35,813 nucleotides of DNA, taken from NCBI RefSeq assembly GCF_018221465.1, contig NZ_JAAIKR010000022.1, forward strand, positions 1-35,813. Reading direction: 5' to 3'. The translations under genes were made by a program, and so were the position numbers. Positions 26,949 to 34,313 of the stretch are shown in pieces. Each line of letters opens with the position of its first letter. Within the stretch, counting starts at the first letter, position 1. The notes under the pieces are model-generated. The model was not told the DNA's origin, made no database searches, and worked only from the letters and a program-made list of their open reading frames with translations. The DNA comes from Shewanella intestini. GTDB lineage: Bacteria > Pseudomonadota > Gammaproteobacteria > Enterobacterales > Shewanellaceae.

Positions 26949-27305
26949 ATCATCCTTGTTATTTGCCAGATTAATAACTTATGAGTATAGGGTGATTTGT
27001 CATTGACGTTATTCTTTTGCACGTATTCAAGCAAATACATGCGCGATGGCATTGCCATTTTGTTGCCAGTGCGAACGATATTAGTGAAGGTGAACTGGTC
27101 TTTATTGGTTGTGGTTAGCGTTAAATTTAGCTTTAAATCAACGCTGAGCCATTGGTTGAACGGGTTATCTTTAGCGGTGTGGAATCTGTTGTTTAGCTGC
27201 CGGTTTTTTACATCGGGTGAGTGAGTTTTTTGGGGCTAATATTGCAGTGACTATCTGTGTTATATTGCCAAATATGTGTCATTGTTTAAGTGAAATGCAT
27301 CTTCC
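26949..27305. other. Divergent spacer between the secreted protein gene and greB
   Basis: No gene is credible here; a 75-codon plus-strand frame (26997-27224) lacks a ribosome site and is biased toward shadow-like residues. A -10-like TATATT at 27261-27266 could serve greB, but its -35 is poor. No repeats or terminators were seen. Confidence 0.5.
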
Positions 27306-27788
27306 ATGAGAACGGCTATTGTGACCCGTGAAGGGTTTACTAAACTAAAAAAAGAATTAGATTTTTTATGGCGTGAAGAACGTCCTGAAATTACTAAAAA
27401 AGTCGCTTGGGCGGCCAGTCTTGGTGATCGCAGTGAAAATGCGGACTATCAATATAATAAAAAACGGTTACGAGAAATCGACCGCAGAGTGCGTTATTTA
27501 CGCAAAAGCATTGAAAACACTAAAGTTGTCGATTATGCGCCTGAACAAGAAGGCCGTGTGTTTTTTGGCGCGTGGGTGGAAATTGAAAATGATGATGGCG
27601 AGCAGTTACAGTTTCGGGTTGTGGGTTATGATGAAATTTTTGGTCGTAAAAATTACATTTCTATCGACTCACCGATGGCGCGTGCACTACTGAAAAAGCA
27701 GGTGGATGATGAAGCGTTAGTCGTGACACCTGAAGGTGAAAAAATCTGGTATATCAATAAAATTTGGTATCTTGAAACCTCGTCATAA
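27306..27788 (+). CDS. greB: Transcription elongation factor GreB
   Basis: GreB enters the secondary channel of RNA polymerase and stimulates cleavage of backtracked RNA. The 160-residue protein has the N-terminal coiled coil with the acidic tip (SLGDRSENADYQYNKKRLRE, Asp and Glu at the tip) and the C-terminal FKBP-like domain (VGYDEIFGRKNYISIDSPMA). The basic patch and length favour GreB over GreA. The ribosome site is weak. greB next to ompR-envZ is the standard gammaproteobacterial arrangement. Confidence 0.96.
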   Translation: MRTAIVTREGFTKLKKELDFLWREERPEITKKVAWAASLGDRSENADYQYNKKRLREIDRRVRYLRKSIENTKVVDYAPEQEGRVFFGAWVEIENDDGEQLQFRVVGYDEIFGRKNYISIDSPMARALLKKQVDDEALVVTPEGEKIWYINKIWYLETSS

Positions 27789-27803
27789 TGAGCGTGATTA
27801 AAT

Positions 27804-27831
27804 AAAAAAAGAGCGATTATCGCTCTTTTTT
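27804..27831. terminator. Bidirectional terminator between greB and the TorD-family gene
   Basis: AAAAAAGAGCGA-TTA-TCGCTCTTTTTT, a near-perfect stem with A- and T-runs between the two convergent genes. Confidence 0.92.
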
Positions 27832-27860
27832 AGTCTTTGGCGTGCAGACAACGAATATGG

Positions 27861-28490
27861 TTACTTATATAAACGAATGCTGATAACAGGCTGTGATAAG
27901 CGCGACTCTAAGTGATCAAATAGCAATGTAGTGAGTGTTGCGACGTGATTGTAGTAGTCGCTGGTGGAAAATATTGATACACATTCTAAAAAACGTCGAG
28001 CCCACGGCAGTAAGTGCACTGCTAATAATTCTTCAGCGGCTTTTCCGTTCGCAATATTTTGTTCAAGGCAAACGGATAAGGCTGGCAACATTAATCCGAA
28101 ATGGTCTAATGGTTCTGTTTGTGCTGATGAAAACGTTAACTGTTGTTGCTTGCAAAATTCAACGTAAGCACGGGTTGTTTCACCATGTAAGCGATTCACT
28201 TTACTCGTATAAACCGACCCCCAAGGGTAGGCTTTTTTAGCTTTTGGAGAGATAAATAATTGTAAGAAATCATTGTCGATGTCTTCAATACTATTAATAC
28301 TTAATTGATGCTTTAATTTCGCCAACACCTTTAAATGACTGTCATCTTTAGTTGAATTAGGCCATTGTGGCCAATATTCAAATACACCCGATTCAATTAA
28401 TTTTTGTACTTGTGCCATGGTTGGACGGTTATAAAATATTTCAGCTAGCACATTGAGTGCGGCAACTATTTCTTCATTCTTTTTAATCAT
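27861..28490 (-). CDS. dmsG: TorD/DmsD-family chaperone for the molybdoenzyme DmsA
   Basis: Cytoplasmic all-helical chaperone of 209 residues. TorD/DmsD-family proteins bind the Tat signal peptide of a molybdoenzyme and hold it until the cofactor is inserted. Visible family marks are DNDFLQLFISPK, the YPWGSVYTSK segment (the aromatic W-G-S-V-Y box) and the EPLDHFGLMLPAL hinge motif, with Asp-His. It lies at the far end of the DmsA/DmsB cluster and is the natural maturation factor for DmsA, which has an RR signal. The symbol follows the Shewanella dmsEFABGH naming and is tentative. A 318-bp spacer to the next gene upstream suggests its own promoter. The upstream region has no strong ribosome site. 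Confidence 0.85.
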   Translation of the reverse strand: MIKKNEEIVAALNVLAEIFYNRPTMAQVQKLIESGVFEYWPQWPNSTKDDSHLKVLAKLKHQLSINSIEDIDNDFLQLFISPKAKKAYPWGSVYTSKVNRLHGETTRAYVEFCKQQQLTFSSAQTEPLDHFGLMLPALSVCLEQNIANGKAAEELLAVHLLPWARRFLECVSIFSTSDYYNHVATLTTLLFDHLESRLSQPVISIRLYK

Positions 28491-28808
28491 ATTTTTTCAG
28501 CTTAACTAGTCACAATGGCAATGATTGCATTTACATTGTTTGATGCGATTAAATTGAGGGAACGGCAATGTCATCATTAGCGCCGCCTCAAAAGTGTGTG
28601 AACTCAATACCATCTTGTTTATTTGCTTGTTATTATCTAATTCAAGCCATTGTATTTTAATAATTATTTAGTTTGTATCCCATTTTTTATGTCTCAGCAA
28701 GCCGGTCTCCAGTGAGGTTAACATTATGTGGGGCTACTACGTGTTAACTTAACCATTTTCATTGGGAGTTAAGGGCACGGTAGCAGTTTCTGCGAAAGTA
28801 AACTCGGT
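28491..28808 (-). other. 318-bp spacer upstream of the TorD-family gene
   Basis: No gene, terminator or clear repeat is seen. It is AT-rich and probably carries the promoter of the chaperone gene. Confidence 0.5.
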
Positions 28809-29255
28809 TTAACTGACCATTTTTAACCATTGTTGGCGCTGTTTTTTGATGACTTTATCCCACTGTTTTGCCAATGTAAGAACCAGTTGTGAATAATGCT
28901 GCATCTCAGGGGATTGGCTGTTATCTGCTTCATGCTGTGCTAAACGCCGAGCGAAAGCGATGAGTAAATATTCGCATTGAGATAAATGGTTATTCTCAAA
29001 GTATTGATGAATTAACGCTGAAAAACTCTCATAGGCACAATTGATCAATAAAGCGCGTTCAATGGGGGTGTTGTCCACGTGATGAATATGACCATTTTTC
29101 AAGCTCAAAATAACAATAAGGTTGGCTATTTTTACCGTTTTTTCAGGGGCAATATGTGCTGTTTGATACTCAGGGCATTGTTTGAGAGCGGCTTCTATTT
29201 TTGGTGATATTTCCATGGCATGGAAACGTTGCGTCACATTGTGTAATACCGACAT
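28809..29255 (-). CDS. Unrecognised small cytoplasmic protein within the DMSO-reductase cluster
   Basis: A protein of 148 residues starting MSVLHNVTQRFHAMEISPK. The ATG at 29255 has AAGG 8 bases before it and is preferred over the GTG/ATG just upstream. There is no signal peptide or transmembrane segment. It is mostly helical by composition, with hydrophobic helices (TVKIANLIVILSLKNG, ERALLINCAYESFSALIHQY) and a basic C-terminus (KVIKKQRQQWLKMVS). The family is not recognised. Its place between dmsB and the TorD-family gene suggests a role in maturation or regulation of the reductase. It could correspond to the accessory dms gene of unknown function in other Shewanella, but I cannot confirm that. 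Confidence 0.7.
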   Translation of the reverse strand: MSVLHNVTQRFHAMEISPKIEAALKQCPEYQTAHIAPEKTVKIANLIVILSLKNGHIHHVDNTPIERALLINCAYESFSALIHQYFENNHLSQCEYLLIAFARRLAQHEADNSQSPEMQHYSQLVLTLAKQWDKVIKKQRQQWLKMVS

Positions 29256-29375
29256 TGTCATCACCTTGGTTGTTTATCTCGCTTAAATGAGGGGAGGTAA
29301 GTGGCCATTTTTATCATCGACTCATCATGGTTTACTGATTAACTGAAAAAGGGGCATCATACGGGGGATGTGCTT

Positions 29376-29408
29376 AAAAACGATGAGAAAAATCCATTTA
29401 ACTCATCG
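29376..29408 (-). terminator. Terminator after dmsB
   Basis: On the minus strand CGATGAG (29408-29402) pairs with CTCATCG (29387-29381) around a 14-base loop, followed by TTTTT. It lies 19 bases after the dmsB stop and separates dmsAB from the accessory genes. Confidence 0.7.
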
Positions 29409-29426
29409 CTGTGAACACATTAATGA

Positions 29427-29963
29427 CTAACGTTTATTAATAAAGATGGTACTTGGGTTGGTGCTTTCGCTTTTAAAGCCAACACCACTGTGACTACCCA
29501 GCCCTTCAGCTTCTGACATGTCTTTAATTTCAAGTACTTGTACTGGACAACCTCTAACACAAAATGGTTGTTCACCTTCATCTAAACGGTCTTTACACAT
29601 ATCGCACTTAGTTGATTTACCGATGTTTTTGTCAATCTGTGGCACATGGTAAGGGCATGAACGAACACATGTTCCGCAACCAATACATTTTTCTTGATCC
29701 ACAAACACGATGCCGTCTTTTTCACGTTTTGTCATTGCTTTTACAGGACAGTTTTTAACGCAAATAGGGTCTACGCAGTGGTTACAAGCGGTACTTAAAA
29801 ACGTTTCCACATTTTGGCCGCGAGCATTGGCTGTTTCGATAGCTGTAACGTGTCTAAATTTCATATCTTCATCAAGATCATGCCCTACTTGGCAAGCTAC
29901 AGTACAAGCTTCACATCCAACGCAATTTTCTTGTCGATAAACAAAGGCTAATTGTTTTTTCAT
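29427..29963 (-). CDS. dmsB: DMSO reductase iron-sulfur subunit
   Basis: Four-cluster ferredoxin subunit of 178 residues, passing electrons to DmsA. Four cysteine groups are visible in order: CVGCEACTVAC, CNHCVDPICVKNCP, CIGCGTCVRSCP and CDMCKDRLDEGEQPFCVRGC. It has no signal peptide and is expected to be exported folded, as a hitchhiker with Tat-exported DmsA. It starts 29 bases after dmsA with AGGAT before the ATG, so the two form an operon. No DmsC-type membrane anchor follows, as expected for the extracellular Shewanella enzyme, which receives electrons through outer-membrane cytochromes instead of from an inner-membrane anchor. Confidence 0.95.
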   Translation of the reverse strand: MKKQLAFVYRQENCVGCEACTVACQVGHDLDEDMKFRHVTAIETANARGQNVETFLSTACNHCVDPICVKNCPVKAMTKREKDGIVFVDQEKCIGCGTCVRSCPYHVPQIDKNIGKSTKCDMCKDRLDEGEQPFCVRGCPVQVLEIKDMSEAEGLGSHSGVGFKSESTNPSTIFINKR

Positions 29964-29992
29964 TGATTGTTATCCTATCTAAATTTGTTTAC

Positions 29993-32287
29993 TTAAAGCG
30001 CTTTAATATCAACACGAGTCGACATAAACGTTGAGTTGCTGTTCATATCAGACAATTCGTTGTTGGTGAGCATGTTTACTGCCGTTGAGCTGCCGTTTTC
30101 ATTGAGTTTGCGCCATGCATTTTTCCAAACAAATACTGACCCCGGCGCGCTCATTTCACTGATGATAACGTCATATTGGATACTGACTTTTTCGTTGTTA
30201 TATCGTGTGGCAGTCATTTCGACTTTGTCGCCATCTTGTACGCCAAGTTTGCTGCTATCTGCGGGGTTGATATACACACTGTGGGATGGATAAGTGCCTT
30301 CGATATATTTAACGTTCGCCCATTGAGAGTTATTTTTCTTAGGGTGCGCTGGGCTGAGTAAGCGGAATGCGCGACCTTTTTCAGCATCTGTCATCCCTTT
30401 ATGGTCAACATCATCCGTTTCTGGCGTGCCAGTATCAATAACTGGGTTAAATAGTGTTGAGTCAAAGTGTTTATTACTGACATCTTTAAATTCAATTTTG
30501 CCACTAGGTGTATTGAATTTTAAACTGCTTAAAAATGGGTATTCCACTTTGGGTTGGTCATAGTGTTTTTTGACTAACTCATCGTATGAAATATTGCCTT
30601 TCCATGCTTTTTTCATGATGTCATTAATTGATTCACTAAACTCAGGGTCGCTAAAGCCCATTGCACGGCCTAAGCCTTGGAAAATTTCAATATCAGGCTT
30701 AGAGTCATGTAGATATTCAATTGCTTTGCTGCTGTGATTACAGAAGTAGCCATGATAACTATCTGCAATATTTTCTTGTTCAATAAAGCTAGAGGTAGGG
30801 AGTAAGTAGTCAACGTAATCCATGGTATCTGTTTGGAACAAATCAATGCCGACTAAGAAAATATCGTCACGTTCCAAGCCTTTTCTGACTAGTTCAGTAT
30901 TGGGGGCAATGACCATTGGGTTACTTTGGTAAATGATGACGGCATTAATTGGCTCGCTCGGTTTACCTTTTGATAGTGGTCCTTTGGTTTTGCCATCGGG
31001 ATGAACATAGTCAATCGGTAATAAGTTTTTACCTAACTCATTCATACTCACCGTGTCGCGTACCGCGTCTTTCGGTGTGAGGTTGCCCGCGCCAATGTAT
31101 CCCCAATCCATTAAACCGCCAGCTTGAGTATTTAGATAAACAACACCTGCCCCTTTTTTACCAATGTTGCCGGTAATGGCTGCTAAAGTAGGAATGGCCC
31201 GTACCATACGGCCACCATTTAAGTTACGTTGCATGCCATAGCCAATACGCATTATTGAGCATTCTGCATTTGCATAAAGTTGGGCAAATTCTTGGTAATC
31301 GGTTTTCTTTACATCGGTTGCTTTTTCAATTTGCTCATGAGTAAACTCGGCTAAACGCGCAAGGTAAGCGTCGTAATCTTGGGTGTTTTGTTTAATGAAG
31401 TCTTTATCTTCTAGACCTTGTTCGATAATGCATTTAGCAATACCAATCACTAATGTGGCATCGGTTCCTGGGCGAGGGCGTAACCACACGTCAGCTTGAG
31501 AGGCTAATGGTGTCCGTGCTGGGTTAACGACTAATATTTTTGCACCATTATCACGCGCTTTATTGATTATTTTTAATTGGTGAATATTGGTTGCTTGCTC
31601 ATTCGTTCCCCATGAGACAAAGCATTTAGTATTGGCATAATCTTCTGGGCTGGGGCCATCGAATGTGCCTAATACTGAGCTCATTCCGGCGTAACCTGCG
31701 CTGGCACAAATATTACGTTCGAGTAAACGAGAACCAATTTTGTTGAAGAAACGGTTTGCACCAATACCCGCGCCGACACCGTTATAGCCTGAGTATGAAT
31801 ATTGTAATACGCCGTTACCGCCATTTTTACTTTTTGCAATGGCCTCTTTTAAACCCGCTGCAATCGCTTTGTTTGCTTCATCCCAAGTAATAGGTTCAAA
31901 TTTAGCGCCAGGGCCTTTAGGGCCAACACGTTTCATTGGGGTTTTTATGCGATCTGGGCTATATACCGACTGTAAATAGGCGTGGCCTTTTACACACGGG
32001 GTGCCCGCTGTAATAGGGTGGGTGTCTAAACCTGTAATTGACGTTGCAACATCATTTTCGACTGTCACCATGAGGCTGCAACGGTCACCACAGTTACGAG
32101 GGCATGTGGTGTGGAAGACTGTTTTATCGACTTTTTCTTTAACGGGGGGGGTTATCGTTGTCGGTTCAACGATGGGTTTTTCTGCTAATTTGATTGGGTC
32201 ATTATCATCATTAGAACAGCCAACTACACTGGCACTAACAGCAAATGCCGTTGAACCTTTTAGGAAGTTACGTCTATTTATTCCCAT
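29993..32287 (-). CDS. dmsA: DMSO reductase catalytic subunit with Tat signal and lipobox
   Basis: Molybdopterin oxidoreductase of 764 residues. A twin-arginine signal (INRRNFLKGS, Arg5-Arg6) is followed by a lipobox at VVG-Cys24, with Ser at +2, which allows sorting to the outer membrane. Cys62, Cys66, Cys70 and Cys98 (TTCPRNCGDRC and GTPCVKG) bind the first [4Fe-4S] cluster. The remainder matches DMSO/TMAO-type reductases (FVSWGTNEQATNIHQL, RIGYGMQRNLNGGRMVRAIP, SVFVWKNAWRKL). The protein would reduce DMSO or another S- or N-oxide on the cell surface. The ATG has GGAG in place. It lies downstream of a pentahaem lipoprotein and an MtrB-family porin. The substrate is inferred from the cluster. 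Confidence 0.93.
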   Translation of the reverse strand: MGINRRNFLKGSTAFAVSASVVGCSNDDNDPIKLAEKPIVEPTTITPPVKEKVDKTVFHTTCPRNCGDRCSLMVTVENDVATSITGLDTHPITAGTPCVKGHAYLQSVYSPDRIKTPMKRVGPKGPGAKFEPITWDEANKAIAAGLKEAIAKSKNGGNGVLQYSYSGYNGVGAGIGANRFFNKIGSRLLERNICASAGYAGMSSVLGTFDGPSPEDYANTKCFVSWGTNEQATNIHQLKIINKARDNGAKILVVNPARTPLASQADVWLRPRPGTDATLVIGIAKCIIEQGLEDKDFIKQNTQDYDAYLARLAEFTHEQIEKATDVKKTDYQEFAQLYANAECSIMRIGYGMQRNLNGGRMVRAIPTLAAITGNIGKKGAGVVYLNTQAGGLMDWGYIGAGNLTPKDAVRDTVSMNELGKNLLPIDYVHPDGKTKGPLSKGKPSEPINAVIIYQSNPMVIAPNTELVRKGLERDDIFLVGIDLFQTDTMDYVDYLLPTSSFIEQENIADSYHGYFCNHSSKAIEYLHDSKPDIEIFQGLGRAMGFSDPEFSESINDIMKKAWKGNISYDELVKKHYDQPKVEYPFLSSLKFNTPSGKIEFKDVSNKHFDSTLFNPVIDTGTPETDDVDHKGMTDAEKGRAFRLLSPAHPKKNNSQWANVKYIEGTYPSHSVYINPADSSKLGVQDGDKVEMTATRYNNEKVSIQYDVIISEMSAPGSVFVWKNAWRKLNENGSSTAVNMLTNNELSDMNSNSTFMSTRVDIKAL

Positions 32288-32854
32288 TTCAGTCTCCGTT
32301 TATCAATACGATTAGATTATTTTTATTCTAGATAATATTAGTCCCGGCTTTTAATTTAAAATGCGATCTCATAACGTATTTATTATTAATATTTATTGTT
32401 TTGGTTATTATTTGTAACCTCTCACATTAATTAATATTAGTTAATGCTGTTTATTTGTAGGGTGATGTTTGTCACTTAAAAAATATTATTCAAGCAAATG
32501 TTAGTATTATTTGTTTTCAAGGTTAATGATTGGTTTTGAATATAAAATATTTAAATTCAACTTTGTTGGTTGATAATTGTTTTACCATATTTTTTGGCAT
32601 TTTATATGCTAGCGAATATGGTTGATTTAAGTTTTTGTAGTCAGGTTTGATATGGTTTTCTTTATTTTTATATTGTTTAATGTTTTGGTTTTTGTTGGTT
32701 TAAATTGATGGTGATGTTATTTCTTTCGTGTGGATGATAATGGTTTGTATCTGATTTGGGGTTAGAACGGTTTCTGTTTCTGCTATTGGATTGCTGTTTA
32801 TCTATTTTATATTGCTGCTTGTTATTTTTGGCGGGCGTTTGTTTTTAAGTATTA
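32288..32854 (-). other. Long AT-rich leader upstream of dmsA
   Basis: About 570 bp of very AT-rich sequence without a credible gene. It is bounded by the pentahaem gene's terminator and the dmsA start, and should hold the dmsAB promoter and its control sites. The one clear element seen is a CRP-like palindrome at 32461-32476. Confidence 0.6.
32461..32476 (-). promoter_or_regulatory. Candidate CRP binding site upstream of dmsA
   Basis: GGTGA-TGTTTG-TCACT is a GTGA-N6-TCAC palindrome, matching the CRP consensus TGTGA-N6-TCACA in 8 of 10 core bases. It lies about 175 bp before the dmsA start. In Shewanella, CRP is known to activate anaerobic respiration genes including dms genes. Confidence 0.5.
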
Positions 32855-32884
32855 TATAAAAACAGCTCCTAAATAGGAGCTGTT
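32855..32884 (-). terminator. Terminator of the pentahaem lipoprotein gene
   Basis: On the minus strand AACAGCTCCTA-TT-TAGGAGCTGTT, an 11-bp perfect stem, is followed by a T-rich run (TTTATATAAT). It separates the cytochrome gene from dmsA. Confidence 0.85.
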
Positions 32885-32956
32885 ATAAATATATTGTATG
32901 TTGGCTGTCACGGTATTAGCTGTAAACTAACCATAATGACTTGCAACTACATATCG

Positions 32957-34153
32957 TTACTTAGGTTGATGTGGAATAGCAGGCGCCCAAGTTGATGTTG
33001 GAGTGTGACAGCTTGTACAAGCTTCTCTTTTTATTTTGCCAGTAGCTTGATCAATATGGTTAGTTTCGAAACCAGTATATTGACTATTTAGTTTGTTGCT
33101 ATGACAGCTCGTACAAACCTCATTATTAGCCGTTTTGTGCCATAAGTTGACGTCAGAGTCTGCATTTGTTTTATCTGCAGTATGACAACTTTGACAGTTG
33201 GTAGCGAACGAGATGTGATTGGCGTGAACTAAATCAGCAACATACATTGAGCTGACTAAGTTAGTGTCTTTATCAGCCTTATACACCCCTTTTGAATAAG
33301 CGGTGTGACAGAAACTACACGCTTGAGAACTTAAGTGTTTACCGCTGTGACGGTGATTGCCTTGATGGCATGAGTTACATTTAGCGGCTGGGTTTTCCAC
33401 GACTGTTTTAGGGTTAGCAGCTTCTTTACCAGTACTTGGTGTCCAGTAATAGAACGAGTTAGCAATAACAGTGGCATCTTTGTCATTTTTAGGTGACAAG
33501 CTTAAGTAAATACCAGTGACTTTGTTCTCATCATATTTGAATTTAAATGGTGCGGTGGTAATTGGGTGATCTTTTAATGTCACGTGGTAAGTACCGTCAC
33601 CATTATCAATTAAACATGATTCGTCAGCACATGATTCACCTTTAAATTTATTGTAACCGCCAGAGACGTTTGCATTATATTTATCAGCGCCATTAAAATA
33701 GCTTAGCCAAATTTTAGTGTCTTGTGTGGCACCCATAGAAGGAACATCATTGGTGCTGCCAATACGTCCTAAAGCAATGCCGCCAATATCTGCCGTTTTT
33801 AAACCTGTAACGTGTTGGCCATTTTCATCTGCAACATCAATATCAAAACTTAAGATTAAGTTTTCATCAATAATTGGGTTAGAAATTTTTGCCGTTATTT
33901 CAGTTGCAGTAATTGCTAAGTCAGTTTTCGTTTCAGCAACTTTTGTTTCGTCAGTTTTCGTTTCAGTAACTTTCGTTTCGTCAGTTTTTGTTTCAGTTGC
34001 TTTTACTACTTCATTAATAACATGAGTGCTTGATGCTGTAGTCGACGTTGAAGTAGGTACTTTAATTTCATTTTTGTCATTGTTACAACCGGCTAATGCA
34101 AATGTCCCTATACTTGCCAGAACCAATGTACGTAATATAAATTTTTTGTTCAT
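32957..34153 (-). CDS. Outer-membrane pentahaem c-type cytochrome lipoprotein (half-size MtrC/OmcA-like)
   Basis: A lipoprotein of 398 residues. The lipobox LAG-Cys23 ends a signal peptide. A repetitive charged linker (about 53-78, ten-residue unit TETKTDETKV) leads to one beta domain (about 80-250), with Cys175 and Cys180 spaced CxxxxC. The C-terminal region carries five CxxCH haem motifs (near residues 258, 278, 319, 345 and 378: CNSCH, CSFCH, CQSCH, CTSCH, CTSCH). MtrC and OmcA have two beta domains alternating with two pentahaem domains; this has one of each. The ATG at 34153 has GGAG 6 bases before it, better than the ATG at 34159 or the TTG at 34165. It is placed to accept electrons from the MtrB-family porin conduit and deliver them to DmsA. 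Confidence 0.85.
   Translation of the reverse strand: MNKKFILRTLVLASIGTFALAGCNNDKNEIKVPTSTSTTASSTHVINEVVKATETKTDETKVTETKTDETKVAETKTDLAITATEITAKISNPIIDENLILSFDIDVADENGQHVTGLKTADIGGIALGRIGSTNDVPSMGATQDTKIWLSYFNGADKYNANVSGGYNKFKGESCADESCLIDNGDGTYHVTLKDHPITTAPFKFKYDENKVTGIYLSLSPKNDKDATVIANSFYYWTPSTGKEAANPKTVVENPAAKCNSCHQGNHRHSGKHLSSQACSFCHTAYSKGVYKADKDTNLVSSMYVADLVHANHISFATNCQSCHTADKTNADSDVNLWHKTANNEVCTSCHSNKLNSQYTGFETNHIDQATGKIKREACTSCHTPTSTWAPAIPHQPK
33920..33997 (-). repeat. 30-bp tandem repeat in the cytochrome linker
   Basis: About 2.6 copies of a 30-bp unit encode TETKTDETKV repeated at residues 53-78 of the pentahaem lipoprotein. Copies differ by a few bases, mostly silent. Confidence 0.8.
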
Positions 34154-34264
34154 GTTCATCTCCAATTCTTACAATCATTAATATTGAAAGAATGTCTTGA
34201 AAAATACATATTGATCCGATAATAAATAATAAATTAAGTATTAGCGGGTCAATATACGTTTATA

Positions 34265-34280
34265 TCTCACTGTAGTGAGA
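34265..34280. repeat. Short palindrome between dmsF and the cytochrome gene
   Basis: TCTCACT-GT-AGTGAGA, a perfect 7-bp inverted repeat in the 160-bp spacer. No T-run follows on the minus strand, so it is more likely a processing hairpin or an operator than a terminator. Confidence 0.5.
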
Positions 34281-34313
34281 CAAAATACATTAATAAAATG
34301 GAGTTAACCGTTA

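Noticed and set aside
26997-27224. 75-codon plus-strand frame before greB
   Set aside because: No ribosome site, no recognisable family, and it lies in the divergent promoter spacer.
27373-27693. 106-codon frame inside greB in another frame
   Set aside because: Overlaps the certain greB frame on the same strand.
34265-34280. Palindrome read as terminator of dmsF
   Set aside because: No T-run on the minus strand, so listed only as an inverted repeat.
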